From an uncultured Caldimonas sp. (GTDB lineage: Bacteria > Pseudomonadota > Gammaproteobacteria > Burkholderiales > Burkholderiaceae), in the NCBI RefSeq assembly GCF_946480305.1, contig NZ_CAMLJQ010000002.1, positions 62,001-126,000 on the forward strand: a stretch of DNA of 64,000 nucleotides, in the 5' to 3' direction. Below are positions 24,867 through 33,435 of the stretch, in pieces (positions within the stretch are counted from its first letter, which is position 1; every line of letters starts with the position of its first letter). Under the pieces are notes generated by a model, which saw only the letters and a list, made by a program, of their open reading frames with translations, was not told the DNA's origin and made no database searches. The position numbers and the translations under genes are program-made.

Positions 24867-26753
24867 TCAGGCCGCCAGCAATCGCCCCACGCGCTCGCGC
24901 AGGCCGGCCGGGGTCACATCGGCCGGCAGCACCGGCTCGCCCGCCACCAGCCCCACGCGGCTGAACACCCCGCGCCGGAACGGCCGCACCATCGCCGAGC
25001 CCTGTTCGATGCGCGAGAAGTACGAGCCCCACAGGTTCTGCAACGCGACCGGCACCACCGGCACCGGCTGCTTCTCGAGGATCTTCATGATCCCGCCCTT
25101 GAACTCCTGCAGCTGGCCGTCGCGCGTGATCGCCCCTTCCGGGAAGATGCACAGCAGGTCGCCCTCGCGCAGCACGCGCTCGGCTTCGGCAAACGCGCGT
25201 TCGTAGGTCTGCGGGTTCTCCTTCTGCGGTGCGATCGGGATGGCCTTGGCCAGCTTGAACAGCCAGCCGAGCACCGGGATGCGGAAGATGCGGTGGTCCA
25301 TGATGAACACGATCGGGCGTGGGCTCGCCGCCATCAGCAAGATGGCGTCGACGAAGCTCACGTGGTTGGCCACCAGGATCGCCGCGCCCGTGACTGGAAT
25401 GTGCTCGTCGCCACGCACCTTGAAGCGGTAGACGCAGCGCGACGCGATGAAGGCAACGAAGCGCAGCAGGTATTCCGGCACCAGCAGGAAGATGTAGAAG
25501 CCGACCAGCGCATTGAGCAGCCCGGTGACCAGGAACACCTGCGGGATCGTCATGCCGAACTTCAGCATCGCGCCGGCCAGCACGGCACTGGCGATCATGA
25601 ACAGCGCGTTGAGGATGTTGTTGGCGGCGATGATGCGGGCCCGGTGGCTGGGCTGCGCGCGCAGCTGGATCAGCGCATACATCGGCACGCTGTACAACCC
25701 GGCGCTGAGCGACAGCAGCAGCAGGTCGATCATCACGCGCCAGTGGCCGGGCTGCGCGACGAACTCGCGCAGCGTGTAGCTCACGCCCCCGCCGAGCCCG
25801 CGCGACGCGAAGTACAGGTCGACCGAGAACACCGTCATGCCGAACGCGCCCACCGGCACGAGGCCGATTTCGACGTGCCGGCGCGACAGCGTCTCGCACA
25901 GCAGCGAGCCGACGCCGATGCCGACCGAGAACACCACCAGCAGCAGCGAGGCCACCTGCTCGTTGCCGTGCAGCACGTCCTTCGCGAACGACGGGAACTG
26001 CGACAGGAACACCGCCCCGAAGAACCACATCCACGAGATGCCGAGGATGGAGCGGAACACCGCGACGTTCTCGCCCGCGAGCTTGAGGTTGCGCCACGTC
26101 TCGGTGACGGGGTTCCAGTTGATGCGCAGGGTGGCGTCGGTCGCAGGCGAGGCCGGCACGTACTGCGCGGTCAGCCGGCCGAGCGCGGCGAGCCCGAAGC
26201 ACGCCCACGCGACGTACTGCGCACCGACCTCCGGCACCGCGATCAGCAGACCGCCCGCGACGTTGCCGAGCAGGATCGCGACGAAGGTGCCCATCTCGAC
26301 CATGCCGTTGCCGCCGGTCAGCTCGCGTTCGCTCAGGTGCTGCGGCAGGTAGGCGTACTTGACCGGGCCGAACAGCGTGGAGTGCAGGCCCATCAGGAAC
26401 ACGCAGGCGAGCAGCATGCCGATGTGGTGCGCGATGAAGCCCCAGCCGGCCACTGCCATGATGGCGATCTCCAGCCACTTGACGAAGCGGATCAGCAGGG
26501 CCTTGTCGTACTTGTCGGCCAGCTGCCCGCTGGTGGCCGAGAACAGCAGGAACGGCAGGATGAACAGCGCCCCGATCACCAGCCCGGCCAGCGACGCCGG
26601 CAGCCAGCTCACCTGCACCTGGTAGGTCACGAGCACGGTGAACGCGAACTTGAACAGGTTGTCGTTGCCGGCGCCGAGGAACTGCGTCCAGAAGAAGGGC
26701 GCGAAGCGCCGCTGGCCGAGCAATGCGAACTGGCTGGGATGGTTTGCGCTCAC
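24867..26753 (-). CDS. MFS lysophospholipid transporter fused to 1-acylglycerol-3-phosphate acyltransferase (LplT-PlsC type)
   Basis: A 628-aa fusion. Residues 1-420 form a 12-helix MFS transporter resembling LplT (RFAPFFWTQFLGAGNDNLFK, SGQLADKYDKALLIRFVKWL). Residues 440-628 form a PlsC acyltransferase with NHVSFVDAILL (the HxxxxD box) and FPEGAITRDGQL. The likely role is to flip lysophospholipids inward and reacylate them, or to make phosphatidic acid. GTG 26753 is chosen because an AGGAG lies 8 nt upstream; the frame upstream lacks homology. It is the last gene of a six-gene unit, 56 bp after cdsA. E. coli uses separate lplT and aas genes for a related job. Confidence 0.92.
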   Translation of the reverse strand: MSANHPSQFALLGQRRFAPFFWTQFLGAGNDNLFKFAFTVLVTYQVQVSWLPASLAGLVIGALFILPFLLFSATSGQLADKYDKALLIRFVKWLEIAIMAVAGWGFIAHHIGMLLACVFLMGLHSTLFGPVKYAYLPQHLSERELTGGNGMVEMGTFVAILLGNVAGGLLIAVPEVGAQYVAWACFGLAALGRLTAQYVPASPATDATLRINWNPVTETWRNLKLAGENVAVFRSILGISWMWFFGAVFLSQFPSFAKDVLHGNEQVASLLLVVFSVGIGVGSLLCETLSRRHVEIGLVPVGAFGMTVFSVDLYFASRGLGGGVSYTLREFVAQPGHWRVMIDLLLLSLSAGLYSVPMYALIQLRAQPSHRARIIAANNILNALFMIASAVLAGAMLKFGMTIPQVFLVTGLLNALVGFYIFLLVPEYLLRFVAFIASRCVYRFKVRGDEHIPVTGAAILVANHVSFVDAILLMAASPRPIVFIMDHRIFRIPVLGWLFKLAKAIPIAPQKENPQTYERAFAEAERVLREGDLLCIFPEGAITRDGQLQEFKGGIMKILEKQPVPVVPVALQNLWGSYFSRIEQGSAMVRPFRRGVFSRVGLVAGEPVLPADVTPAGLRERVGRLLAA

Positions 26754-26809
26754 GTGAGGGGCTCCTGTCGGGCGGCTCGTATTCGAACGGATATTGGATG
26801 CGCTGGGGC

Positions 26810-27751
26810 TCAGGGCGTCCACCAGTAGCGCACGAGATGGAAGTACACAGGTGCGGCAAACGCCACGGAATCGAGCCGATCGAGCACGCCGCCGTGGCCT
26901 TCGATCAGCGTGCCCCAGTCCTTGGCGCCGCCATCACGCTTGATGGCCGACATCACCAACCCGCCGAGGAAGCCCATCAGGCAGACGGTGAGCGACAGCG
27001 CCGCGGCCTGCCAGGCGTTGAACGGCGTCACGAAGTGCAGCGTGGCGCCCAGCGCGGTCGCGCTCAGCATGCCGCCGATCGCGCCCTCGACGGTCTTCGA
27101 AGGCGACAGCGTCGGCGCCACCTTGTGACGCCCCGCCAGCTTGCCCCACACGTACTGCAGCACGTCGCTGGCCTGCACCACCAGCACCAGGTAGGCGATC
27201 AGCAGCAGGTTGCGGCCTTCGTAGCCGGGAATGTCGAGCAGCATCAGCGCCGGCACGTGCGAGATGCAGAACACGCAGATCATCAGGCCCCATTGCGTCT
27301 TGGCCGCACGCTCCAGGAAGCGCGCGCCGTCGCCCAGCAGCGCTGCGCAGATCGGCAGCACCAGGAAGGCGTAGACCGGGATGAAGATCGAGTACAGCCC
27401 GTACCAGTCGATGCCGATCAGCAGGTACTGCGTCGGCAGCGCCACGCCATAGACCAGCGCGCGCACGATCCATTCCGGCTCGACCTTCGCCACACCCGAG
27501 AACTCGCGCAGCGCCACGGCCGACAGCAGCGCGAACAGCCCGATCACGCCCCAGGCGCCGAGCCAGAAGGCCACGGCCAGCACGCCGACCATCACCCACC
27601 ACGCATGGATGCGCGCGTTGAGGTTGTCGATCACCGCATGGGGCGCCCCGGCCGCGACGCGGCGCTTGAGCACCCAGCCGATCGCGGTGGCCAGCACCAG
27701 CACGCCGCCGACCCCGGCGAAGAGCATCGTGGCTTGGGGAGGCAGGGTCAT
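26810..27751 (-). CDS. cdsA: phosphatidate cytidylyltransferase (CDP-diglyceride synthase)
   Basis: A 313-aa membrane enzyme converting phosphatidic acid and CTP to CDP-diacylglycerol. The C-terminal CDS signature is visible in two parts: LSPSKTVEGAIGGM and KRDGGAKDWGTLIEGHGGVL, followed by DRLDS. There are around eight hydrophobic segments. It is longer than the housekeeping form and of the type found in accessory lipid clusters, so this is probably a second, dedicated CDP-DAG synthase (inference). It is 24 bp from the gene upstream and 56 bp from the transporter-acyltransferase downstream. Confidence 0.9.
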   Translation of the reverse strand: MTLPPQATMLFAGVGGVLVLATAIGWVLKRRVAAGAPHAVIDNLNARIHAWWVMVGVLAVAFWLGAWGVIGLFALLSAVALREFSGVAKVEPEWIVRALVYGVALPTQYLLIGIDWYGLYSIFIPVYAFLVLPICAALLGDGARFLERAAKTQWGLMICVFCISHVPALMLLDIPGYEGRNLLLIAYLVLVVQASDVLQYVWGKLAGRHKVAPTLSPSKTVEGAIGGMLSATALGATLHFVTPFNAWQAAALSLTVCLMGFLGGLVMSAIKRDGGAKDWGTLIEGHGGVLDRLDSVAFAAPVYFHLVRYWWTP

Positions 27752-27775
27752 GGGGGTCTCCTCTCGTCGTATCGG

Positions 27776-28222
27776 TCAGAGCACTTGCAGCGCGGTCGTC
27801 ACCGCGGTGGCGATCAGCACGAGCGTGCCGGCAGCGCTCCAGGCCGCGCCGAGGCGCAGCCATCGCAGGGCAGCACGGGTGCGGTCTGCCACGCTGCGGC
27901 CTCGCGACGCGACGCGGCCACGCTCTGCAAGCCAGCGGTCGAAGTGCTCGATGGCCGCTTCGGGCGAAGGCTGCTTTGCCCACCAGCCGAACACGGCGGC
28001 GTCGTACACGGCCCGCGCTCCGCAAAACAACGCGCAGCCCTGCACGGCGACCGACACCGCCACGGCACCCACCGTCCACACGGCGCGTGGCGGTTCGCCG
28101 GCCAACCAGCCGATGGCGAGCACCACCATCACGGCGCTCCACCACAACACATGCCGCGCCATGCCCAACGCGGCGGCGGTGTACGCCAGCCCGTCGCGGT
28201 CGATGCCCGCCATCGTGCTCAT
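27776..28222 (-). CDS. small membrane protein in the lipid operon
   Basis: A 148-aa protein with three to four hydrophobic helices (ALGMARHVLWWSAVMVVLAI, AVWTVGAVAVSVAVQGCALF and, at the C-terminus, LGAAWSAAGTLVLIATAVT). The central cytoplasmic-looking stretch (PSPEAAIEHFDRWLAERGRV) is charged. I recognise no family. The start overlaps the stop of the phosphatase gene by 4 bp (ATGA), so translation is coupled, and cdsA follows 24 bp later. An accessory subunit or scaffold for the lipid enzymes is possible. Confidence 0.75.
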   Translation of the reverse strand: MSTMAGIDRDGLAYTAAALGMARHVLWWSAVMVVLAIGWLAGEPPRAVWTVGAVAVSVAVQGCALFCGARAVYDAAVFGWWAKQPSPEAAIEHFDRWLAERGRVASRGRSVADRTRAALRWLRLGAAWSAAGTLVLIATAVTTALQVL

Positions 28223-29631
28223 GCGGCCCGTTCCGCCGGCAGTCTCACGGTGGCCGCCGCCTCGACGATCGCGTCCCAGTGGTCCGGCCCCAAATGCACG
28301 CGTGGCCGCACGGCGTGCAGCAGCGTGTGGGCTTCGTGCTTGTCGCGTGCATGGCCGCTGACGATCAGCCAGGCCGCGATGGCGCTCGCGCTGCGCGAGT
28401 AGCCCAGCGCACAGCACACCCACACCGGGCCGTGGCGGCGCAGGCGCTCGATCGCGTGCACCGCTTCGCTCAACTGCTCCGGCGACGGCGCCACGAGGTC
28501 GAGCACCGGCACGCGCTGGCTGTGCTGCAGCAGCGACACCGGCAACGGCAGTTCGGGGCACAGGTCGACCACGCCCACGCGCGGCTCGGCGGCCAGCTCG
28601 CGGGCGCAAGGCAGGCGCGAGAGCCACACGCCCGGCACGACCTCGACGCGCTTCGCGTCGTGGCGCGTCCACCAGCGCGAGTTGAGCCACGCGGCGGCGA
28701 GATACGGCCCGAGCAGCCAGCGCACCGCTGTGCTCATGCGCCCGCTCTCGCTCTTCTGGAAGCGTCGGCCGTCGCCGCCGAGGTAGATGCCGCCCACCAG
28801 CAGCGCGGAGCCGCCGGACCAGCACAGCAGCACGCCCCCCAGCCCGGCTGCCGCCGAGGCCAGGGCATGCTCCAACTGCACGGCATGCCGCACCGTGAAG
28901 ACTCCGGCCGCGAGCAGCGCCACGCCGCCCAGCAGATACCGCAGCGCGAGCTGCACGCAGCGAGCGGTCGGCCTGCCTCGCCGCAGGATGGCCCAGCCCG
29001 TCTCTCTGCGATGCTCGTCGAGTGGGAACAGCGCCACGCAGAGCCAGCCCAGCCACAGCCCGGCGGGAATGTCGATGAAGTGGTGCTGGTAGGTCGTCAG
29101 CACCGACACGCCGATCAGCGTGAACCACACGTGGAAGGCCCAGCGCCAGAAGCCGCGCAGCACGCGGGTGTAGAGGCTCCACAGGATCACCATCAGCGCG
29201 ATGTGCAGCGACGGTGCCTGGTTGTAGGGCTGGTCGAAGCTGGTGAGCGCGGCGAACAGCATGCCGGGCAGGCCATCGGCCACGGGGCGCTCGAAGGTGA
29301 ACTGCAGCGGCAGCAGCAAGAAGCACGCGACGGCGACCAATTGCGCGACCAGCAGCCGGCAGCCATGCGCGTCCACCTCGTGCCGGGTGCGCGCGACGAA
29401 GAGCGACACGCCATAGAACGCGTTGATGCTCCAGTACGGCAGGATGGTCCATGCCAGGAAGGGGATGTGCTGCTCCCAGGCGAACACCAGCGAAGGCACA
29501 CCGGCCCGCTGCGACGCGAGGTGGTTGGCCGTGCCGTAGGTCAGGTAGAAGAACGGCGCGAGAAAAGCCAGCCATGCGGCCGCGCGGCCCCAGGGTCTCG
29601 CGGCGACAAACGCCGGTGCGATCGCGCTCAT
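28219..29631 (-). CDS. PAP2 phosphatase / dual-specificity phosphatase fusion
   Basis: A 470-aa membrane protein with two phosphatase modules. Residues 1-210 form a PAP2-type domain with FERPVAD, QAPSLHIAL and TYQHHFIDIPAG, corresponding to the three PAP2 motifs. Residues 225-310 add more helices. Residues 320-470 form a dual-specificity phosphatase domain with the loop VWVCCALGYSRSASA, in which the C-x5-R core is intact but the usual histidine before the cysteine is a cysteine. The family is known as PAP2/dual-specificity phosphatase; a lipid phosphate or inositol-like phosphate is a reasonable substrate. It overlaps both neighbours by 4 bp. Confidence 0.88.
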   Translation of the reverse strand: MSAIAPAFVAARPWGRAAAWLAFLAPFFYLTYGTANHLASQRAGVPSLVFAWEQHIPFLAWTILPYWSINAFYGVSLFVARTRHEVDAHGCRLLVAQLVAVACFLLLPLQFTFERPVADGLPGMLFAALTSFDQPYNQAPSLHIALMVILWSLYTRVLRGFWRWAFHVWFTLIGVSVLTTYQHHFIDIPAGLWLGWLCVALFPLDEHRRETGWAILRRGRPTARCVQLALRYLLGGVALLAAGVFTVRHAVQLEHALASAAAGLGGVLLCWSGGSALLVGGIYLGGDGRRFQKSESGRMSTAVRWLLGPYLAAAWLNSRWWTRHDAKRVEVVPGVWLSRLPCARELAAEPRVGVVDLCPELPLPVSLLQHSQRVPVLDLVAPSPEQLSEAVHAIERLRRHGPVWVCCALGYSRSASAIAAWLIVSGHARDKHEAHTLLHAVRPRVHLGPDHWDAIVEAAATVRLPAERAA

Positions 29632-31397
29632 GATGATTTCCGCCGGGCCAGCGACACCGTGAAGATGCCCCACGCGTCGATGCGCTGCTCGATCTTCTCG
29701 AAGCCGGCCTCGTCGACGAGCTGGTCCATCTCGGCCTGCACGCGGCGACGCATCACCCAGGCCTGGCCGGCGCGGTGGCTCGTCAGTGCGCGGGCGATCA
29801 GTTCGAGCTGCGGGTGCCACGGCTGGCCGGTGTAGACGAGCCAACCGCCCTCCGGCACCGCATCGGCGATGCCCTTCAGCGAGCGCAGCACCATTTCGTT
29901 GTCGTCGAACAGCTCGTACAGGCCGGAGACGATCGCCAGCGTGGGCCGCGGCTGCACCGCTGCGAGGCTGGCGCGATCGAACGCGTCGCCCTGCACGAAG
30001 CGCGCGATGTCGGTCAGGCCCTTGGCGCGGATCAACGCGGAGCCCTCTCGCACGTTCAGCTCGCTGTAGTCGCGCAGCAGGATGGAGTCGGGCCGGGTGG
30101 CGACATCGGCCTGCAGTGCTTCGAGCACGTAGCGGCCGTGGCCGGCGGCCACGTCGAGCACGTGCACCGGCTGCCCGTCGGCGCGCAGCCGGCGCATCGC
30201 TTCGCGCTGCAGCTCCTCCACGTGCAGCTTGCGCTGCCGGATGCCACGCCAGCCGATCGACTCCAGGTACATGCGGTCGACGAGCGTGCCCACGAGCGGC
30301 AGCCCGCGCGCCTGATTGCGGTAGACGTAATCGAGCGTGGAGCCGGAATCGAACCCTGTCTCGTGGCCCAGCTGGATGCCCTCGGACAGCAGGCCGCCGA
30401 GCTTGAGCGACTGCCGCGTCATCGCCCAGTACAGGCCGCGCGGCGACAACGCCGGCAGCCGTCGGCGCAATGCCTGGGCCTCGTCGTACGTCGGCCCGCG
30501 CTTGTGCGCTTCGAGCAGGTCGGGTGCCGGTGCGGGCCTGGCATAGCGTTCGAGGATGAAGCGGCGTGCCAGCGCCACTGCCTTGCCGCGGTCGGCCTCG
30601 CCCAGCGTGTCGTGGAAGAAGCCGGGCAGCACGTGCCTTTCCTTCACCGGCGACGACAGGCCCTCGAAGAACCGGTGCTGCGGCGCGTGGTGCACCACCC
30701 AGTCACTCCCGGAGATGAGCAGCTGCGTCGGCACCTGGATCGCCGCCGCGTCCTCCACCACGCGCTCGGCTGCCTCGTACAGCCCGAGCAGCACGTTCAC
30801 CGAGATCGGCCGCGTGATCTTCGGGTCCTGCTGGTACGACGCGATGCGCTGCACGTCGTGCGTCAGAAACTTCGCCTTCACATAGCTGTTGACGACGAAA
30901 TCGCCGAACAGCTTGTGCATCAGCTTCAAGCCCGGGCGTGCAAAGGGCACGTAAAGCTTCACCTTGAACGCGGGCGACGCGAGCACCATGCCGCGGATGC
31001 GGGGCGCGTAGTCGTGCGCCCAGGTGGCCGCGAGCACCGCACCCACCGATTGCGCGACGACCACGATGGAGGCCGGCTCGTAACCATGCACGGCCTCGAT
31101 GTGCCGCACGAAGGTCTGCAGGTCGCGCACCGAGGTGGCGAAGCTGGGGCTGTGGCCGCGCGCGCCGGGTGATTCACCATGGCCACGTGCATCCCACGCA
31201 AAGAAGGCGTGGCCCGGCAGGTCCAGCTCGTCGACCAGATGCGACATGCGGCCCGAATGTTCGTGCCCGCGGTGCAGCAGGATCACGGCGCCGGTGGCCG
31301 GTGCGTCGACCGCCGGCCAGTGGCGGTAGAACAGCTCCTGTCCGTCGTGCGTGCGAAATCGATGCTCGCCTTGCGAGCGTTGTGTGGGGTACTCCAT
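29628..31397 (-). CDS. alpha/beta hydrolase fused to class I SAM-dependent methyltransferase
   Basis: A 589-aa fusion. Residues 1-300 are a lysophospholipase-like alpha/beta hydrolase with FFAWDARGHGESPGARG, the nucleophile elbow AQSVG, the acid in SGSDWVVHH and a late His in PGFFHDTLGE. Residues 330-589 are a class I methyltransferase with VHVLDVAAGHGRYVLEAL and later GGWLVYTGQPWHPQ. The two activities presumably work on one lipid product of this operon: deacylation or transacylation plus methylation (inference). The stop overlaps the next start by 4 bp. The CDP-alcohol transferase gene is 47 bp upstream. Confidence 0.9.
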   Translation of the reverse strand: MEYPTQRSQGEHRFRTHDGQELFYRHWPAVDAPATGAVILLHRGHEHSGRMSHLVDELDLPGHAFFAWDARGHGESPGARGHSPSFATSVRDLQTFVRHIEAVHGYEPASIVVVAQSVGAVLAATWAHDYAPRIRGMVLASPAFKVKLYVPFARPGLKLMHKLFGDFVVNSYVKAKFLTHDVQRIASYQQDPKITRPISVNVLLGLYEAAERVVEDAAAIQVPTQLLISGSDWVVHHAPQHRFFEGLSSPVKERHVLPGFFHDTLGEADRGKAVALARRFILERYARPAPAPDLLEAHKRGPTYDEAQALRRRLPALSPRGLYWAMTRQSLKLGGLLSEGIQLGHETGFDSGSTLDYVYRNQARGLPLVGTLVDRMYLESIGWRGIRQRKLHVEELQREAMRRLRADGQPVHVLDVAAGHGRYVLEALQADVATRPDSILLRDYSELNVREGSALIRAKGLTDIARFVQGDAFDRASLAAVQPRPTLAIVSGLYELFDDNEMVLRSLKGIADAVPEGGWLVYTGQPWHPQLELIARALTSHRAGQAWVMRRRVQAEMDQLVDEAGFEKIEQRIDAWGIFTVSLARRKSS

Positions 31398-31444
31398 GCC
31401 TTCCCTCTCTCGTCAGAGTCGTGTTGCGCTGTCTTGCGCAGCGG

Positions 31445-32068
31445 TTATGGGTGCGGGTGCGTGGCAGCCGCTTCGCGCAGGCCGCAGCGGATGCGGTTCA
31501 TCGTGGTGGCGACACCCAGCGCCGCGAGCAACGGCATCAGCGCGAAGCTCCAGGCGGGCAGTGCGCCGCCGAGGCCGATCCACAAGCCCAGTGCGCCGAA
31601 GACGAGCGCGCGGTCGCTCTTGCCCAGCGGCCCGTCATAGCGTCGCGACGCACCCACCATCGGCCCGAGCACGCCCGCGTATTCGGACAGCACCGCGGTG
31701 AACACGACGGCGCCGACGCTCCATGCATCGAAGGGCGCCACGACGGCGAACGGCAGGTACAGCGCCGCATCCGACACCACGTCGCACAGTTCGTTGAGAT
31801 AGGCACCGAGCCGGGTCTGCTGGCCGTGCTCGCGGGCGAGCATGCCGTCGACCGCATTGAAGGCCATGCGCAACAGCATCCACAGCGGCACCAGCAGAAA
31901 GAGCGCGCGGTGGCTGTCGCCTTGCAGGCCGAGCGCCGCGCCGAGCGCCACCGAGAGGGCGGCCGCCGCCAGCGTGACGTGATTCGCGCGCACGCCGCCG
32001 CGGGCGAGCCTGGCCACGCCGGGCCGCAACAACTGCTGGAAAGCAGGCTTGAGCTGATAGAGCGTCAT
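31445..32068 (-). CDS. CDP-alcohol phosphatidyltransferase
   Basis: A 207-aa membrane enzyme of the class that condenses CDP-diacylglycerol with an alcohol. The full signature is present, DGMLAREHGQQTRLGAYLNE followed by LCDVVSDAA, giving DGxxAR-x8-G-x3-D-x3-D. About six helices. The acceptor (glycerol phosphate, serine, inositol phosphate) cannot be read from sequence. As the first gene of an operon with its own CDP-DAG synthase and phosphatase, it more likely makes a secondary phospholipid than housekeeping phosphatidylglycerol. The promoter must lie in the 128 bp between it and the amidohydrolase stop. Confidence 0.9.
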   Translation of the reverse strand: MTLYQLKPAFQQLLRPGVARLARGGVRANHVTLAAAALSVALGAALGLQGDSHRALFLLVPLWMLLRMAFNAVDGMLAREHGQQTRLGAYLNELCDVVSDAALYLPFAVVAPFDAWSVGAVVFTAVLSEYAGVLGPMVGASRRYDGPLGKSDRALVFGALGLWIGLGGALPAWSFALMPLLAALGVATTMNRIRCGLREAAATHPHP

Positions 32069-32196
32069 GTGCGCCCCCCCGCGCCGTATGCGCGCGCTGC
32101 CCTGCGTGACTGCCCTGCCCTCATGACCCCACCCCGTTTTCTTGGTCCCCGCGCTGGGCGCGGTGTTTCATCTGGTTTCGCGGCACTGTACACGCG

Positions 32197-33435
32197 TCAC
32201 CCCTGGGGTTGGAGGTGCCGCCGGGTCTCGAACACCCCCGCATTCAGGCGGGCGCTGCCGGCACGCAGGTGGCGCTTGAGCACGAAGTCGAACAGCAGCG
32301 GGTTGTGCTCGCGGATCGCATCGAGCACGGGCACCGCGGCCGGGTCCAGCAGGCCCGCCTTGGCCAGCCGTTCGGCCGAATACAGCGGCATCACGCCCGG
32401 CAGCGGGTAGTCGGAGCCGTGCAGCAGGCGCGGGTGCCAGTCGTCGCGCTGCAGCACGGTGCGCCAGACGCTTTCGGCGCGGTTGATCTGGAACACGGCC
32501 GACACGTCGGCCAGCAGCCTCCCGCGCCAGGCCGGCTCATCCATCAGGCGCGCCCACAGCTCGAAGGCGGCGCGCTTCGGACTCGATCGCTTGTCGATGT
32601 CGCGCGCATGGCCGAGCGAGGCCGCGTGGGCCACGATGACACGCACGCCGGCTTCGAGCGGCGCACGCACCAGCAATGGGTTGCCGAAATCGTCGCGGCC
32701 GGCACCGGGCACGGCCTTCTCTTCGCCGCAATGCACGATCAGCGGCACGTCGTGGCGGGCCAGCAACTCGTAGACCGGCCGGCAGCGCGGGTGGCGCAGG
32801 TCGATGTTCATCGCGCTCGGCAGCCACTTCACGGCCACCGCTCCTGCCGCGATGGCGGCCTGCAGGCGCTGCACCGCGTCGGCCCGGTACGGGTGCACCG
32901 ACGCCACCCAGCGCAGACGCTGCGGCGACTCGGCGCTGATGCGCGCCGCATAGTCGTTCGGCACGTGGAAGGTGGTCCAGTCGACCTGCTCCCGGCCGGC
33001 CTCGTCACACGCGTGGTCGAACGCGAACAAACACCACTGCACGCCTTCGGGGAATGCCTGCGCGAGCTGGCCGAGGCGCTCCACATAGGCGCGGTCGACC
33101 GATGGCGCATCGCCCGGCACGCAGGCGGCGTTCAGGATCGCATGGCGGCGCAGCACCTCGCCGGGGTGCCACCACTGGTGCATCTGCGCGTGCACGGTGC
33201 ACCCCGAACCGCTGTCGCCGGTGCCGAGCAGGTGGGCGTGGGCGTCCCACACCTGGGTCGCATCCAGCCCTTCCCAGGCCTGCAGCACCAGGTCGTGCTC
33301 GGCCAGCGACCGGGGCAGCGCGCCGCGGCACGGGTTGCGCCAGCCACCGCGCAGCGTGTCGTTGCTGACGGCCAGGCCGGTGAACAGGCCGGTCACGAGC
33401 GCGGCCGAGCAGCACAGCAGATGACGCCGGTTCAT
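32197..33435 (-). CDS. exported TIM-barrel metal-dependent hydrolase (amidohydrolase-2 type)
   Basis: A 412-aa protein. The N-terminus MNRRHLLCCSAALVTGLFTG could be a Tat-like or weak lipoprotein signal. The barrel carries metal-site motifs of the amidohydrolase superfamily: VWDAHAHLLG early, VPLIVHCGEEK in the middle, RVIVAHAASLGHA, and LLHGSDYPLPG near the end. The substrate is unknown. The start overlaps the stop of the DUF2145 gene by 4 bp, so the two are translationally coupled. Confidence 0.85.
   Translation of the reverse strand: MNRRHLLCCSAALVTGLFTGLAVSNDTLRGGWRNPCRGALPRSLAEHDLVLQAWEGLDATQVWDAHAHLLGTGDSGSGCTVHAQMHQWWHPGEVLRRHAILNAACVPGDAPSVDRAYVERLGQLAQAFPEGVQWCLFAFDHACDEAGREQVDWTTFHVPNDYAARISAESPQRLRWVASVHPYRADAVQRLQAAIAAGAVAVKWLPSAMNIDLRHPRCRPVYELLARHDVPLIVHCGEEKAVPGAGRDDFGNPLLVRAPLEAGVRVIVAHAASLGHARDIDKRSSPKRAAFELWARLMDEPAWRGRLLADVSAVFQINRAESVWRTVLQRDDWHPRLLHGSDYPLPGVMPLYSAERLAKAGLLDPAAVPVLDAIREHNPLLFDFVLKRHLRAGSARLNAGVFETRRHLQPQG

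Noticed and set aside
24768..26828. 686-codon plus-strand frame opposite the transporter-acyltransferase gene
   Set aside because: Low-complexity arginine/histidine/glutamine-rich translation typical of the antisense of hydrophobic helices.
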